Positions 1 to 12,407 of a stretch of DNA of 64,000 nt are shown here, one piece after another; positions within the stretch are counted from its first letter, which is position 1, and each line of letters begins with the position of its first letter. The position numbers were made by a program, and so were the translations under genes. The stretch is from Triplophysa rosa (taxonomy: Eukaryota; Chordata; Actinopteri; Cypriniformes; Nemacheilidae): the NCBI RefSeq assembly GCF_024868665.1, contig NC_079908.1:8779946-8843945 (forward strand), in the 5' to 3' direction. Under the pieces are notes generated by a model, which worked only from the letters and a program-made list of their open reading frames with translations, did not search any database and was not told where the DNA came from.

Positions 1-580
1 TATACACAGTACATTCCTAACGTTAACATGCGAATCTTGACATAACCACAATATGTCTGTGTTCCATGGAAAAATCTTCTGTTCGGCATGAATACTTTTT
101 ACGAAAATTCGTAAATAAACCGTTGTCCCGTATGGGTGTCGCAAACCATGCCACCCGTTCCATTTTCTCTAATCACTCTACAAAATGATTCTCAGCAGGG
201 GTCAGAGACAACAGAGACAACAGCATATTTTGGAAGGCATCATCTTTTTAAGAACGCTGTTTTCATACATCATCAAATGCGTTTTGCTGAATGAGGTGCC
301 AGATGAGGCAGACACAAATCGATGATTCTGCATGCTTTTTTCAGAGCTCAAGGTGGAATTTGTGAGAGCTACAATCAAAGTAACCATCTCATTGCCTGTG
401 TGGAACACACAGCTTATAGCCCACTTACATACATACTGCACTCATAAAACTCCTTTGCAAAAATGTTACCATAGATTTAAAACACATAAAGGTCACTGGT
501 GTAAAAGCATAGCAAATTATCTAACCTCCTACAAACAATATAAGAATATTTTAAATTATTGTGCTTCGATGATATAATAC
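1..580. other. Anonymous A/T-rich sequence
   Basis: No gene, RNA or repeat structure is recognised. Short overlapping open frames on both strands look random. Confidence 0.5.
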
Positions 581-581
581 A

Positions 582-810
582 CTGTCAGAAAAATCGGACA
601 CCCATTTTTCCCAGCTGTCAGTGGGGCGGTACCCTTTCAAACAATACACCTGTGCACCTAAAGACTGCCTACTTGTGCCACTGAGAAACATATTGGTACC
701 AAAGAGTGCATATTACCTCAAATGTATACACTGGTATCAAATGTATTCGTACCTAAATGGTACATATTTGGATCTTTTTAAAGGGTACAGTTACAGCTTA
801 CATTTTTGAC
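582..810. repeat. GGTACC-rich fold-back MITE
   Basis: One end reads GTCAGTGGGGCGGTACCCTT, and GGTAC motifs recur inside (tggtaccaaag, tggtacatat, gggtacag). This matches a palindromic short element common in cyprinid genomes, as I recall it. The distal arm is decayed, so the right boundary is approximate. Confidence 0.55.
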
Positions 811-1039
811 CACATTTTGGTCCATGTGTTCAAAGTTACATTTTCGGTATAGGAAAAATACATCATTGGGCCTGGCTTTGCAAAAAAAATGAACACAGCA
901 ACAGACATTTGATGTGTGCATATTATATATATTCCCATTAATTTTCTAATGGAAATCGACACAGATGACATACTAATCCTCTTATGCTATATATAATATA
1001 TAAGGACAGTTTTTGACTGAATGGTTCCATCAAGACATA

Positions 1040-1205
1040 ACATCTGAAGAACTTTTTGTTTCACAAAAGTTTCTATTCTGTGGAAAAAGGACTTTGTTAG
1101 ACTATAAAAAGTAAAAAAAACGGTTCTTATAAGAGCCTTTGAGTAAATTGTTCTTCGGGCAACCAAAAATGGTTCTTCTATGGCATCATATTTCGAAGCA
1201 CGTTT
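1040..1205. repeat. Remnant of a GGTTCTT-type fold-back MITE
   Basis: Contains GAAGAACTTTTTG, ACGGTTCTTATAAGAGCC and ATGGTTCTTCTATGGCATCA. The same motif vocabulary occurs in the better preserved fold-back element at 31048-31374. Strongly diverged. Confidence 0.5.
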
Positions 1206-1215
1206 TCAAGAGTGC

Positions 1216-3002
1216 ATGTCTTTACTTGCCCAAGATTGTCTCTTTAAGAGATGAAGAATAATTCAAGCTTTTTGTTTAACTTTTGATATGCATAACAATA
1301 AAAACCGTAGCGTAAACAACATTTTGTCTTTGTGCAAGCCGTATAGGCTTGCTGTCCTGCAGAAACCCTTAATCAGCCTTAGAGAAAACTACACCAAGGT
1401 CAGACTTATTCAAACTTTTATTCCACTACCAGCACACATAGATATCTAAAAGCTTTTTTCCCTTAACTTGTTTGTGTAGGCAGTCTTCTAAGCTCACATC
1501 TACTTGCAGTCCCCGGAATCATAGGTTACAATATGGAAGGCGTCGGATAGGCAAGGTCACCTGAAACCAGTCATCTAAAAAGGTCTGTAAGTTCGACTGT
1601 ACACTAATGTAGCTAAAATAATTGTACCTTCAGGTCTGATAATACTCTATCCTTCAATTGCCATGTGGGTTATTGATTCATATATACAGTATAAAGAACA
1701 AATTCTCTTCTTTTTATTTATTACCTTTTTATATAACAGACTCAGTTCGATGGCATGCAAATCGTGATCGTTCCAATCTAAAAAGCGTGTTATGACCAGT
1801 CAGCCATTTTTTTATGGCGTGTCATTGTGTCTGATGACTGAATCAGTGCGTTTTGAAAGCCACAGGGGCTACTGACGTGCCCATCTAGCCGGACTCGGCT
1901 TGACTGAAGATCTTCTGCTTTCCCTGAATCTATGACAGGCAATGACTGCAGCCATGTTCATATACTCTCAGTGAAAATAAACTTCTGTAAAAATGGCTGG
2001 AGTGTTCATATCAAACTAATAACTTGAAATAAATGAATTTCTGGGCCTGTGTCAGCTTCAGAAAGTGCCAAGTGGATGAAAGCTTAATGCTACATCGTAT
2101 GAGAATATAATTCATTGTAATAACTAAAAGACATTTTGAGAACCTTATAAAAAGCCTACTGTATATTCAGCTGCTCGGGCAATTTAGCGAGCCATAAACA
2201 CACTCTGTCTTAAAATCATACTCATAAATCATATCTGGGTTATTATGTGCCATAGTGCTTTATTTGTCCTGGCTACACGTTCTGTCAACTGTGGAAGATG
2301 CTCGGGAGATGCACGGCTATGACCCCGGGGGTCCCTGAAGCACAATGATGTCTCTGAGTTCATGGTATTCATTGGTGTGAGTGAAAGCATCGAAAGAGGA
2401 GGTGGTCTAATGTGCACAGCAACAGAGGAGAGAGCTGAGGCCTCTGTTATCGAAGCGCATTCACTACTACAGTACAAAGGAGGAAAACAAAAATGGTCCA
2501 CAGACACCCCCTAGAACCTGCCAGCTGGCCATGGAAAGAGCAAAGACAATGAATGACAGGAGAAGGAAACACAGAATCAAGCACAGAATGGCAAACGGTA
2601 ACATTTCGCTGTCTGTTCACCCAGGAATCACATCATGCACATGGAAGGGTGGATGGGGGGAAATTGGTACCCAAGAAATATGTCGAGAACATTGAAGATG
2701 AAATGGTAAGAGCAACCTAATTGCGACACTGAGAAGAGCATCAATAGGGAAACGAACCTGAAAACCGTGGGGGACTTATGTTGCAAATGAGGTAAAGGTG
2801 CAAACACGTCCAAAATCACTGCCGAATTCAATTTGCACAGCTCAATTCCCCAGCTGGCAGACCGGTTCTGAGTGCTAAGTTGTGGAAGCAGATCTACTGC
2901 AATCCAGGTACACAAAATGGCTACTTACAATTCAGACAAGGCACTTGACTGCAGAGAGATGTATGAGCAGATTTATGTTTGCTTGTAACAATCCTCCAAT
3001 AG
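1216..3002. other. Anonymous intergenic sequence
   Basis: No supportable gene or repeat was recognised. Open frames of about 90 codons at 2229-2507 and 2628-2915 lack domain features or splice context. Confidence 0.45.
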
Positions 3003-3256
3003 AAAATTCTGCCATCATTTACTCACCCTTGTTAGTCCAAACCTTTATGACTTTCTTTCTTCTGCGGAACACAAAAGAAGATATTTTAAAGGACGTTGGT
3101 AACCAAACAACATTGTCCCCTGTTGACTTCCATTGTATGGACACAAGACCAATGAGACATTTCTCGAAATTTCTTCTTTTGTGTTCCACGAAAGAGAGAG
3201 TCATACGGTTTTGAATGACGTGAGGGTGAATAAATGATGACAGAATTTTTATTTTT
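3003..3256. repeat. Angel-like fold-back MITE
   Basis: The left arm has TCATTTACTCACCCTT and the right arm AGGGTGAATAAATGATGACA, its inverted counterpart. Internal arms (cttctgcggaacacaaaaga against tcttttgtgttccac) also pair. The outer left terminus is lost. It ends a few bases before an LTR-like sequence. The Angel name is from memory of the family. Confidence 0.7.
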
Positions 3257-3263
3257 AACTCTC

Positions 3264-3797
3264 TGTCACATTCTGTACCTTTTGTTTTGCTTTCCTACCG
3301 TATCGGCAACCTGCCGCACGTGGAGTTTTAATTTGGTCCCGTCACCTCTCTCCCTTGCGGTGCAGCAATAAGCTTCACTTGCACACATCACCCCGCACCT
3401 GTCACTCGTTTTCTGTCTTTTATTTAACTCTGGCTTTTGTTTTCGTTCCGTGTGGGTCTGTCGTATGTGCTGTGTGTTATTTTACTGTCTATGAGATTCT
3501 GCTAACTCTTTTCCACTCTGTCAAGGACCCACTGGCGAGGAGTTAATTTTTCCACGGCTTCGGACAGTGAGGCCGGACTGAGAGCACCATACCGAAGGCC
3601 TTTTGTTCATCCCTCTCTGCCCAATGGTCCCAGCAGACGTGAGCACAGGGAGCGCAATGTTGTTTTCAGTTCACCCTTATTCCCCTGACATTTATTTAGC
3701 CGTGTTGTTTTGTTGTTTTTGACTTTTGTGTTTGTTAATCCAATAAACTCTATCATCTGTTGTAAATCACGCATTTGAGTCCCTCTGTTCCGTGACA
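3264..3797 (+). mobile_element. Possible solo LTR
   Basis: 534 bases beginning TGTCACATTCTG and ending CCGTGACA, the TG...CA layout of a retroviral-type LTR, with an AATAAA at about 3742. The flanking pentamers are CTCTC (left) and TTCTC (right), a target duplication with one mismatch. Pyrimidine-rich composition resembles the other LTRs in this window. No internal region is present. Classification is inferred from structure only. Confidence 0.5.
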
Positions 3798-3814
3798 TTC
3801 TCTCAACTGTGTTT

Positions 3815-4215
3815 GGCTACGTGTAACCACACCCCCACAAATCTACGTCAGTTTGTGGTATGATTTGACTAAGACCGCCCAAATGTATACGCAAGTAAGG
3901 TGGGCGTACCTGTCAGTACAATTGCTTTGGAACCTGATGTTCCAAATATGGTAAGAGGCGTTACATTTCCGTCACACACTTGCAGTATTCGATCAATCAC
4001 TACTCACTGGTTAACTGGCCAATCATAGCACACCTCGCTTTTCAGAGTGATGAGCTTTGTAAAAAATCTGTGCGTTTCAGAGAGGCGGGGCAAAGAGGAG
4101 ATACAAACATGCACGGATGTTGAAAATACAGCGTTTTTGAACCTTAAATCGTGTATACACATTGCTTTACATCTAAAACAAACGATAATATTCGTTTTAG
4201 CCCTGTCATATGACC
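3815..4215. repeat. Dispersed repeat ending in CATATGACCCCTTTAG
   Basis: The stretch including AGAGGCGGGGCAAAGAGGAG and the terminus tcatatgacccctttag resembles a family I recall as common in teleost genomes (copies ending TCATATGACCCCTTTAA). Boundaries, especially the left, are approximate. Confidence 0.45.
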
Positions 4216-5759
4216 CCTTTAGTAGGAAACTTTAGGAAATAAACAAGTTACCTGCAAAAGTAGTCTCAGACGTCACTCTTGGCTGAATGTCTTTTGCACA
4301 AGGTACACAAGGTACACAAAATCGGCACCACTTCAAGAGTTGCCTTACATGTCAGTCAGACGGCCTCTTGGGCGGTCCTTGGCCATTGAAAGCTGTTATA
4401 AACCTCCAGACCTCCTGCTGTCACTTTAAAGGTCTGGCTATGTGAGACTACCTGAAAAGAAGCAACTAGCTTATCTCCGGGACTGGCTAAGTGGTTGCTG
4501 TAGTGGTTGTTCAAAAATTGGAGCCAAGTGTCAGGGGGTAAACCGCTCAATGCTTATCACACCAACACAAGGTGTACACAACTTGTCATGAGGTAAACTA
4601 CTTTTTTCTTATAGTAGCCGCCTTGCTCACCTTGTCAGGTGCAAATTGAATGACCATGTATGACCACACAGAAAAAAGGTGCCCACCAGTACGTTTGCCT
4701 TTATGAGAAAGCAATAATGTTTGAAAAATGTAGGTTGTGCAAATATTGCTGTGTGGGGCTCTAAAACTCACTGGGGTTACTGATGTCCCAGGCGGTGTAA
4801 TTAAGACGTGGCAGACCCATAATCCACCGGTTATGCCTCACTAGAGACTTCAATCACTGTGTGACTAATTACTATAAATCCTGGAGCCATGTAATACCAT
4901 CACTCTTCCAGATGGATTAGAATGGGCTGAGAACATCAACTGAGCATCTCCTGTCACTGTTTATCACTTCCTCCATTTTTTGTTCTCCCTCAATCCTAAC
5001 GTGGCACAATGTCATATCTGCGTCCTGTCATTTCGCTGTTAAGCCAATTTATTGGTGAGTCAGAGCGGGCAGCTGATTCTCAAAGCACAAAGCTCATAGA
5101 GTACACAGTTAATATGAATGAGTTGAAGTCGACAGTCAACCCCGTGAGGGCTAGATTAAGATTAACCTCCTCTCAAACTCAGCCGGGTCGTAATGCAAAT
5201 ATTATTGTATTACTCAGAGGCGCTCGTGGGTGTAATGAATGTCTTGGGTCAGCTGGGTGCGCACGTACATTATACAGGAGAAACGGAAGCTGTTCTCTAA
5301 CATTCTCACGCTTAGGTTCAACCTGGTCATCGTGTTAAATACTTTAAGAGAGGAACCTATCGGAGGAGTGATAGCTGAAGTGAATACCAAACTGCTCGGG
5401 ACTACAGAGATCATGCCCAGGACTGATCAGGATGGTCAGACAGCCGGCCCTGGAGTGTGTACGAAAGTGTTTTGCTTACTCATAATAAAAGAAAAACCAC
5501 AGACCACAGCAAATGGGAACTTCTTGGAAGTCTTTTGCATCCCAGATATTTCTCCTACGAAAATGAGTCAGACATCTCACATATCGCTGCTGTCCTTCTC
5601 AACCCACGTATCTCAATGTTTCTAGATTTTTATTGTTTTGCCATAAATTATTATTATTAGTCACCCTTTATGTTTGTCACTGGGTTTTGCAAATATCATT
5701 GAAAAATTTTAAAAAGTGCTTGTCAACTTTGTTGAATTTGTATCAATTTCTGTTTTTTT
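4216..5759. other. Anonymous intergenic sequence
   Basis: No gene is supported. Tandem AAGGTACAC motifs occur near 4300. The 128- and 109-codon open frames near 5.0-5.6 kb overlap each other in different frames and look random. Confidence 0.4.
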
Positions 5760-6429
5760 TTAAAGAGATAGTTCGTCCAAAAATAAAACTTCAGTCAACA
5801 TTTACTCACCCTCAAGTTGTTCCAAACCTGTATACATTTCTTTGTTCTGTTGAACACAAAGAAAGATATTTGGAAGAATGTTAGCAATTTTCAGTTCACT
5901 ACTAAAACATTTTTGTAAATGTTTTGTTCCATTGAACACAAAATTATATTTATTAGAAAATATAAGAAAGATAAAAAAAATAAGATTACTGCTTGTCAGG
6001 GATTGTGTTGCATCATTCTCCAGCAAAAAGGTGTCTTTGAATTAAAGCCGTTTAAAACAATGTTTGTAAAATTATAATTTCAAAATGTCAAAATGCAAAA
6101 TGAAAACTATCTTAAGGCGAAGGGTTGCACACTGATTTCCTGAGAAAACTTTTATTTTTACAGTGTGGGTGTAATGTAAAGTTTTCCCAAATTGAATTGA
6201 GTTTCTGAAACTTATAATATAAAATGTTTGCTTGCAAATACAAAATGACTAATGTTTCATTGTGGTGGGACGGAACAAAATCTGAACATCTTGGCTTATT
6301 GTTTAACTGTTTAGTTACAGACATTCTTTCAAATATATTTTCTTGCGTTCAACTGATCAACGAAATGTATACAGGCTTGGAACATTTTGAGGGTGAGTAA
6401 ATGAACACAAAATTTTGGGGTAAAACACC
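5760..6429. repeat. Angel-like element with expanded centre
   Basis: The left arm (taaagagatagttcgtcc, then tttactcaccctcaagttgt) and the right arm (gaaatgtatacaggcttgga, then gagggtgagtaaatga) are inverted counterparts of the same family seen at 36226. About 450 bases of unrelated A/T-rich sequence separate the half-elements, so this copy has an internal insertion or is a longer variant. Confidence 0.65.
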
Positions 6430-7502
6430 AGTCATTCTCACCTGTATTGATTATTTTCCGAATGGCTTTTTTCATTATATAGCAGTGTGACTCAACAGCT
6501 TATTCAGACCTTAAAAACATCTTGTTCCCTTATACAGTCTGAATAGTGTGTTATGGTTGGTAATGTTGAAAGTGAAGTCAGTCTTTCAGGCATCTGACTC
6601 AGTATCTACAGTATAACAGGCTGTGCTAATATAGAATAAATGACTGCTATTAGTCCGGGCAGACGTCTAGTAAATGTGGAAATACACAGCCTGCCGAGGC
6701 AAATTGAGAAAAATCGTGCACCGCATTGTCTGAATCTGGCATTTTTTGGTATAGAAAAACATAATGCATTTCAAGGCTGAAGGCAGACAGAATGAATGAA
6801 AACATGTTTTTTAAAAGACTTCAGGCCAGTCGATCAAAGCCTCATCAGTTCATCTCGGTCCATTTCATTCTCTCATCTCTTGAAATTTGATTCTGAGAGT
6901 TTTGAATCACATGTTTGACGTTCATGAGAAGTGATGTGTTAGCTGCTGTCAAATTTTCGGAGAATGCAAAAGACAAATTATCATGTGGATAATAGAAGTA
7001 GATTTGCTTTAGAGGCAACTCAAGACACTCACCATGACTGTGTCGTCGACTATTGGCTGTTTGTAAACAAGCCATGTCCTTGATATGAGGTTGTGTTTGC
7101 TTTACATCTAGACTAGAAGAAACTACACTGACAACAATGGAAGAAGTGCAACAACACTTGGAACAGGACAGTGACCAGTATCCACACAACCAGAAAGATG
7201 TTATGTCCTTGAACATGTCCTCAGAATACATTTTGAAGTATACAATATGAACAACCATATTCATCAAATTAAATTCTGATGGCACACTAATGTTTAGGAC
7301 TATGAGTAATATAATAAGGGTAGTTGATGTGTTCTCGCCTGACGAGTGTTTCAGTGTATGTCATTGAATCAATAAGTTGAACTGACTAATCAATCAATGT
7401 CATGATATAGATATATTTACTCTTCCATGATTGATATTGCAGCATTGGTTTACATCGTGCTTTGACTGATAAATCAGTTTGTGTTGATTTCTTAGCAAAT
7501 CT
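6430..7502. other. Anonymous intergenic sequence
   Basis: No repeat structure recognised. A 146-codon open frame on the minus strand (6845-7285) has no domain, signal peptide or codon bias I can defend as coding. Confidence 0.4.
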
Positions 7503-7507
7503 GTTTC

Positions 7508-8025
7508 TGTCACGGTCGGTGGCAGAGACACGAGGATACAAGTACAGAGGACCCAGGCGCAGACAGCGGGTAAGGGGTTAACAAAAGATAATCTGAATAA
7601 CATAGACAAAACAAAAACCCACGAGGGGGTAAAATACAAAGAACAAGGGTAGAAACATGGCGGATGGACAGGAACACGGACTAACTACACTAGACAAGAC
7701 TTAAGATAACATTTGACATTAACTACAAATAACTAGACTAGACTACACTGACCTAGACACAGGGACTCACCCTACATGAATCGAAATGGACCAGCACAGG
7801 ACAGAAAACACAAGGGCATTATAAAGGGGGGGGCATCTGTGGGGCATGATACAATAAACGAGCAATAATGAGGAGACGAGAGGGCGGGAACAGAGACGAT
7901 ACCGGAGAGAATGTATGGCAAGCCATAAGGGCCAAAATTACCTCTCTCCACATGAAACACGTGGGTCTGTCATGATTCTGCCTCAAGACTCAAAAAGTGT
8001 GACAAGAGAGGGCAGAATCATGACA
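7508..8025 (-). mobile_element. Solo LTR with 5-bp target duplication
   Basis: Read on the minus strand it begins TGTCATGATTCTGCC and ends ACCGTGACA (TG...CA). It is flanked on both sides by the same pentamer, GTTTC (7503-7507 and 8026-8030), as expected for integrase-mediated insertion followed by LTR-LTR recombination. Its ends resemble the 3' LTR at 18103-18613, including TTGTTAACCCCTTA near the 3' end, so both belong to one LTR family. No internal coding region remains. Confidence 0.85.
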
Positions 8026-8030
8026 GTTTC

Positions 8031-9887
8031 AGAAAGATTGTGTTGCGTATGCATTTATTTCTGATTCTGAGGTTGCTGGAAATACTTTCCTGGTGTCGTA
8101 TGATCTGCAGATCTATTATATAGTTACAACAATGACAAATTGTAAATATTTCATTAAAAAACAACACACTTTGGTTCTGATAGCATTATCTATATCTGCC
8201 AACAAGTTATTGACAACAAACCAATCTGCTAAGGCATTATCATAGTCATATGCTTTCTCCAGGAGATTTAAAAATCATTAACACCCAGTACAAAACAGCT
8301 CTGCCAAACGCTCACCAGTTCTGTGCTCTCGAAACAAAGCCGCTTCCTTAAACAGTCAAACAATTCCCCAACACATAGTGTTATCTGAAAGAGATTATCA
8401 AACTCTTCAAATATACAGTGGATGAAAGAAGAAAGAGTAGGAAACCTGCACTCTTTAATCCATGCAAAATGAACTGAGCAGTTCATTCTAAATGTGTTTA
8501 GAGAATATAAATGGAGGAATTTACATTTAGATTCAGCTAATTTGTTGAAAAGAATCTAAATTTGGATTTAAAGCAGTGTTCATGATACCTTTTATATCAG
8601 AGAGAGTCAGTAGGAAATAGGAAGGAACGATTTCTGTAATACCTCAACTTTATCTCATTTATCTCAGACATTTACTAAAGTCTGGATATTTATTTTTTCA
8701 AATTCAGCTCACATTTCCGAGGGAAATTCCCTCAGAATGCGATCACGAATGGACGGAAATCAAATGGATGGAGGGGGACCCCCGGAACATGATCGTGGAG
8801 TGGGGTGCCGCCACATTTTTTAGGTGGGCATGACCAAAAAAGAACCACTGGCTATAGAAGATTAAAAAACTTGTCCTGTGGGAAATAAAGTGAGCGAGTT
8901 ACTGATTTTGATTCAGAATTACCTTCTCTAAGACCTCTTGTGTCTCTTAATGAAACCCTGTCCAAGCAAAACATGTTTAAATTCCTCAGTGAGCTTCCCA
9001 TCGCTACAGATCAGTACATAATACGGCCACTCTCATCTATATACTAATGACACCTATTTGTATTCCCTACTCGTAGGTTAGTAAACACAGGATTATAGGT
9101 CTCAAATCCCTCTACTACTGGAGAGCTCAGTATCAAAGATGTTCTTCCTAAACTGTAATGTTTTATATGTGCAGACACACACAAATACTGTATGCTCAAA
9201 CACATGCATGCACACACATGATAGATTTTCGGAATATAGACTTTGGTTAATCTTAGCTGACTGACTTCTTATGATACGCGTTCTGCCTCATTTTCTGTTC
9301 TTACCGCTCTGCCTTGTTTGAAATATTACGTGGTTGTTTTTAGGGACATTCTTAAACGTACATTTACTTTGACAGGGCCTGACACTTTAGCTCGTCCTCC
9401 TCAGAAAACATACAAAAACAAGCTTAATCATACAATTCAATGACAGAACTCATAAGATTTTTTTAGCATAACAAAGCTATGAAAGCTGTAGGTCCATTTT
9501 GGCACAAGGACAGGATTTGTGATTTTCAAAAGTGTTTTTAATAAAGAAAAAATATCTGAGAACTTAATGAATGACATATTCCTTTACAGAACAACTCACA
9601 GAAATCAATAATCAATCAGTTTTAGGCATTTTTTGGATTAAATACTTTTTGGATGAAATATTCACTGTAACAGTTCAAGGACAGATAATGTACTTTTCTG
9701 GTAGAATGTCCCTTTAAATGTGCTATACAAGTTTAACCCTTGGTGGTGTTAATATTTTTGTTACTCAGCCGGTGTCGGTGGGTCTAGTGGACCCGCTGCA
9801 GTTTTGGGTTTTTTAATTCAACACAATCAAACACTTCATGTTAAAATAATTAAAAGATGTTTACTTCATTCCAATTACAAACAATCT
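8031..9887. other. Anonymous intergenic sequence
   Basis: A/T-rich sequence with no supportable gene. A short CA-rich patch lies near 9174-9225. No long open frame or recognisable repeat. Confidence 0.45.
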
Positions 9888-9993
9888 GGGCTGCATTTCC
9901 CGATAACGACGGATCTTAGCACTTAAGAGCGTTTTCTACGAGCGATTTTGCGAATGTTCTTCATCGTTTCACGTGCGTTTCTCAACAATGCAC

Positions 9994-11395
9994 TTAAAGG
10001 CAGGGTGTCCGATTTCTCTTAGCCGTTGTTGATGTTCAAATCACCAAAACAAACACACCGGTCCATGTACTTAGCGGCCAACGGATTTTCCTTTTGAAAT
10101 TAGAAAACCAAAATCGGGAATCAAGCTTTTTTCTTTTTTGCGTTGATTATAGAAAACGGGAAACGAAACAAAACTCGTTGTCCGATTTTTTCAAATGTTC
10201 TTAAGATATAACCTAAGTACATATAACTTAAGGACATATTCTTAAGTTATAACCTTTCACTGTCAAACTCTATTTGCATCATGAGAAAAAAGGAATGACA
10301 TGACCCATGACATTTTACAGAGTCTTTGATTTAAAATTAAGGTTGATGTAGCTGGATGTCTAAGTTCGGAGATGGTCCTGAACCATTGACTTATATTTGT
10401 TGTGGGTATGATTCTCATGTGAACAGGAGTGCATTGTAAAAGCCAATCCTACTGTGAATATAGTTGCACTGTTAATGTCAGTTGCCAATACAAATGACCC
10501 TATACATTTTTGAATAGGACTTGGAAAGTGTGCATTTGTTGACATATAGATATGCGTCTAAGTGCTGTGTGCTTCTTTGTATTTGGCCACAGATGCATAT
10601 AAATGCAGTTCATGCTGTATTAACAAAATAGCTCATAATATAATTCACAGCTCTATAATATGTATACCACTATCACATTGTGGTGTAATTCACAGTTCTG
10701 TAGTTTTAATGCCTTACATTTCTTGTTGTGGCAAAACAACACATGCATTATTAAAGAAAAAGAATGGCTAATTCTGCAAAAGTAGGTGACAAATATGTTG
10801 GGGTCAAGATACCATGCAGATCATTTATATTCAATCAACTCAGAATAACCCCGATGTCGCTGCTTATCACTGATAATGACTGCATCACTCAAGCTTTAAC
10901 ATGGGCTGGCCTTTGTGTTCGTGTTGTAACCTTTTCTTTTTTCTGTAATAAAACCTGCATATTCGCGCAACGACAAAGATATCAACAGAACGGTTAATCA
11001 TACTACTCGATAGCTTCCGCTTCCGGGTCACTACAAACAAACTGCACAAATAGAGACATAGGATTTCCACACGTGTATTTTAATTCCCGATTACCATTTA
11101 TAAACACATTTGAAAAAACTGTTTTTTTTCGTTTCCCATTTTCTATAATCAACGCAAAAAAAGAAAAAAGCTTGAGTCCTGATTTCGGTTTTCTAATTTC
11201 AAAAGGGAAATCCGTTGGCTGCTAAGTACACGGACCCACACCCCTACCCCCATCTGTCGCTTTCGTCAGAGCTCGGCTCATGTCCGTCCTGTGCACTGCG
11301 CACCTTACTGCTGATTGGCTACAAGGTTGTTTTGCTCCTCGGCCCGACTCAGTTGTCTAAAGTGCAATTCCATAAATCGGTTACCTCGCCTTTAA
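9994..11395. mobile_element. Inner TTAA-bounded TIR element with long subterminal inverted repeats
   Basis: The ends read TTAAAGGCAGGGTGTCCGAT and, inverted, TTAAAGGCGAGGTAACCGAT: 18 of 22 terminal bases match including the next two. Longer subterminal arms at about 10046-10160 and 11095-11232 are inverted copies (for example gcgttgattatagaaaacgg against the reverse complement near 11140). The 0.9-kb core has no transposase. TTAA at both ends could be a piggyBac-type target duplication or part of the TIR. Confidence 0.75.
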
Positions 11396-11474
11396 CGCGA
11401 TTGCACGTAGCAGTGCTATAAGTGCTACTTAAACACATTAGAATCTTTTAGACTGTAAATCGTATTATACTGTA

Positions 11475-11597
11475 TTGTCATTGTGTTGAATGTCTGTACT
11501 AGAAGCTTCCAACACCAAAGAAAATTCCTTGTGTGTGCAAGCACACTTGGCAATAAAGCTCTTCTGATTCTGATTCTGATTCTGATTCTGACTTACG
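11475..11597 (+). mobile_element. LINE 3' tail with TGATTC repeats
   Basis: AATTCCTTGTGTGTGCAAGC, then ACTTGGCAATAAAGCTC, followed by five TGATTC-type units at 11565-11592. This is the characteristic 3' end of an L2-like LINE in fish, as I remember it. Only the tail is present, the usual 5'-truncated state. Confidence 0.65.
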
Positions 11598-12188
11598 AGT
11601 CGCTATCCGTTTGTCAGGCGCTGAAATGTCACCTTATGACTCGTAGAAGAGGGAGAAACAGAGCGCAACAATGCAAAAATACGTCTAAGGACGTAACAGT
11701 ATGTTCAGTCATTACATTTTTATTGTACTGTATTTTTTATTCATTTAGTTTTGTAATTTAAAAGATTTAAACTAAAAAAAAACTAAAATGAAAACATGAT
11801 AAGTCACATAATAGGTATGTTTAAGTTTAAGCGCAATTCTCCGGTTGTCCTGCAGGTGACTTCATAAATCTGTCTTCTTACGATGCACTTAGGGCTTTAC
11901 GATGACTCCAGAGCACTCGTAGATCTACGATGATTTTCAAGTGCCACTTTACGATGCTTTTGGGAAACAGACCGTAATATTAAGATCACTCGTACGATCG
12001 TTTTTACTTTCAATTTAGGCTTACGATGCTTTTGGGAAACGCAGCCCTGGTGGTTTCGCTTATTGACTAATTGAGTTTAAATGCTCGGTTTTATCATTTA
12101 AATAGTCTTACCTTTGAGTGAAATATGAAGCGGGAAATAGCGCAACGTCACCACGTAATCCAGTAGACGTTCGATCACCGATGAGCTG

Positions 12189-12407
12189 CACTGTAAAAAA
12201 AATCCCGTAAAAAAACAGATAAAGTACTGGCAGAAAATTACCAGTACATTTTCCTTTATTTTACGGACATTTCCATTAATGCTAAAATGCAAATGAATGC
12301 AGTGCAAAATGTAAAATACAGGTAAAACAACTGTAAAAATGAACACGGAAAATTCCTTCATATTAATACAGTATATTGTGCCCTATTTTTACGGCTTTTT
12401 TTTAGTG
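12189..12407. repeat. CACTGTAAAA fold-back MITE
   Basis: Left end CACTGTAAAAAAAATCCCGT and right end TTTTTACGGCTTTTTTTTAG (then TG) are near inverted copies. The internal sequence is A/T-rich, with further CTGTAAAA and TTTTACGG motifs in both orientations. No coding capacity. Confidence 0.7.

Larger units (their letters stand above)
9888..12047. mobile_element. Outer TIR element, hAT-like, carrying nested insertions
   Basis: Left end GGGCTGCATTTCCC and right end GGGAAACGCAGCCC are inverted copies with one difference. Subterminal motifs such as TTACGATGCTTTTGGGAAAC are typical of a family I remember from teleosts. No transposase frame is present. Most of the length is later insertions: the element at 9994-11395 and a LINE tail at about 11475-11597. 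I see no clear target duplication, so the superfamily is unproven. Confidence 0.6.

Noticed and set aside
6845..7285. 146-codon minus-strand open frame
   Set aside because: No recognisable family, no splice support and no coding bias visible; a chance frame is expected in this much sequence.
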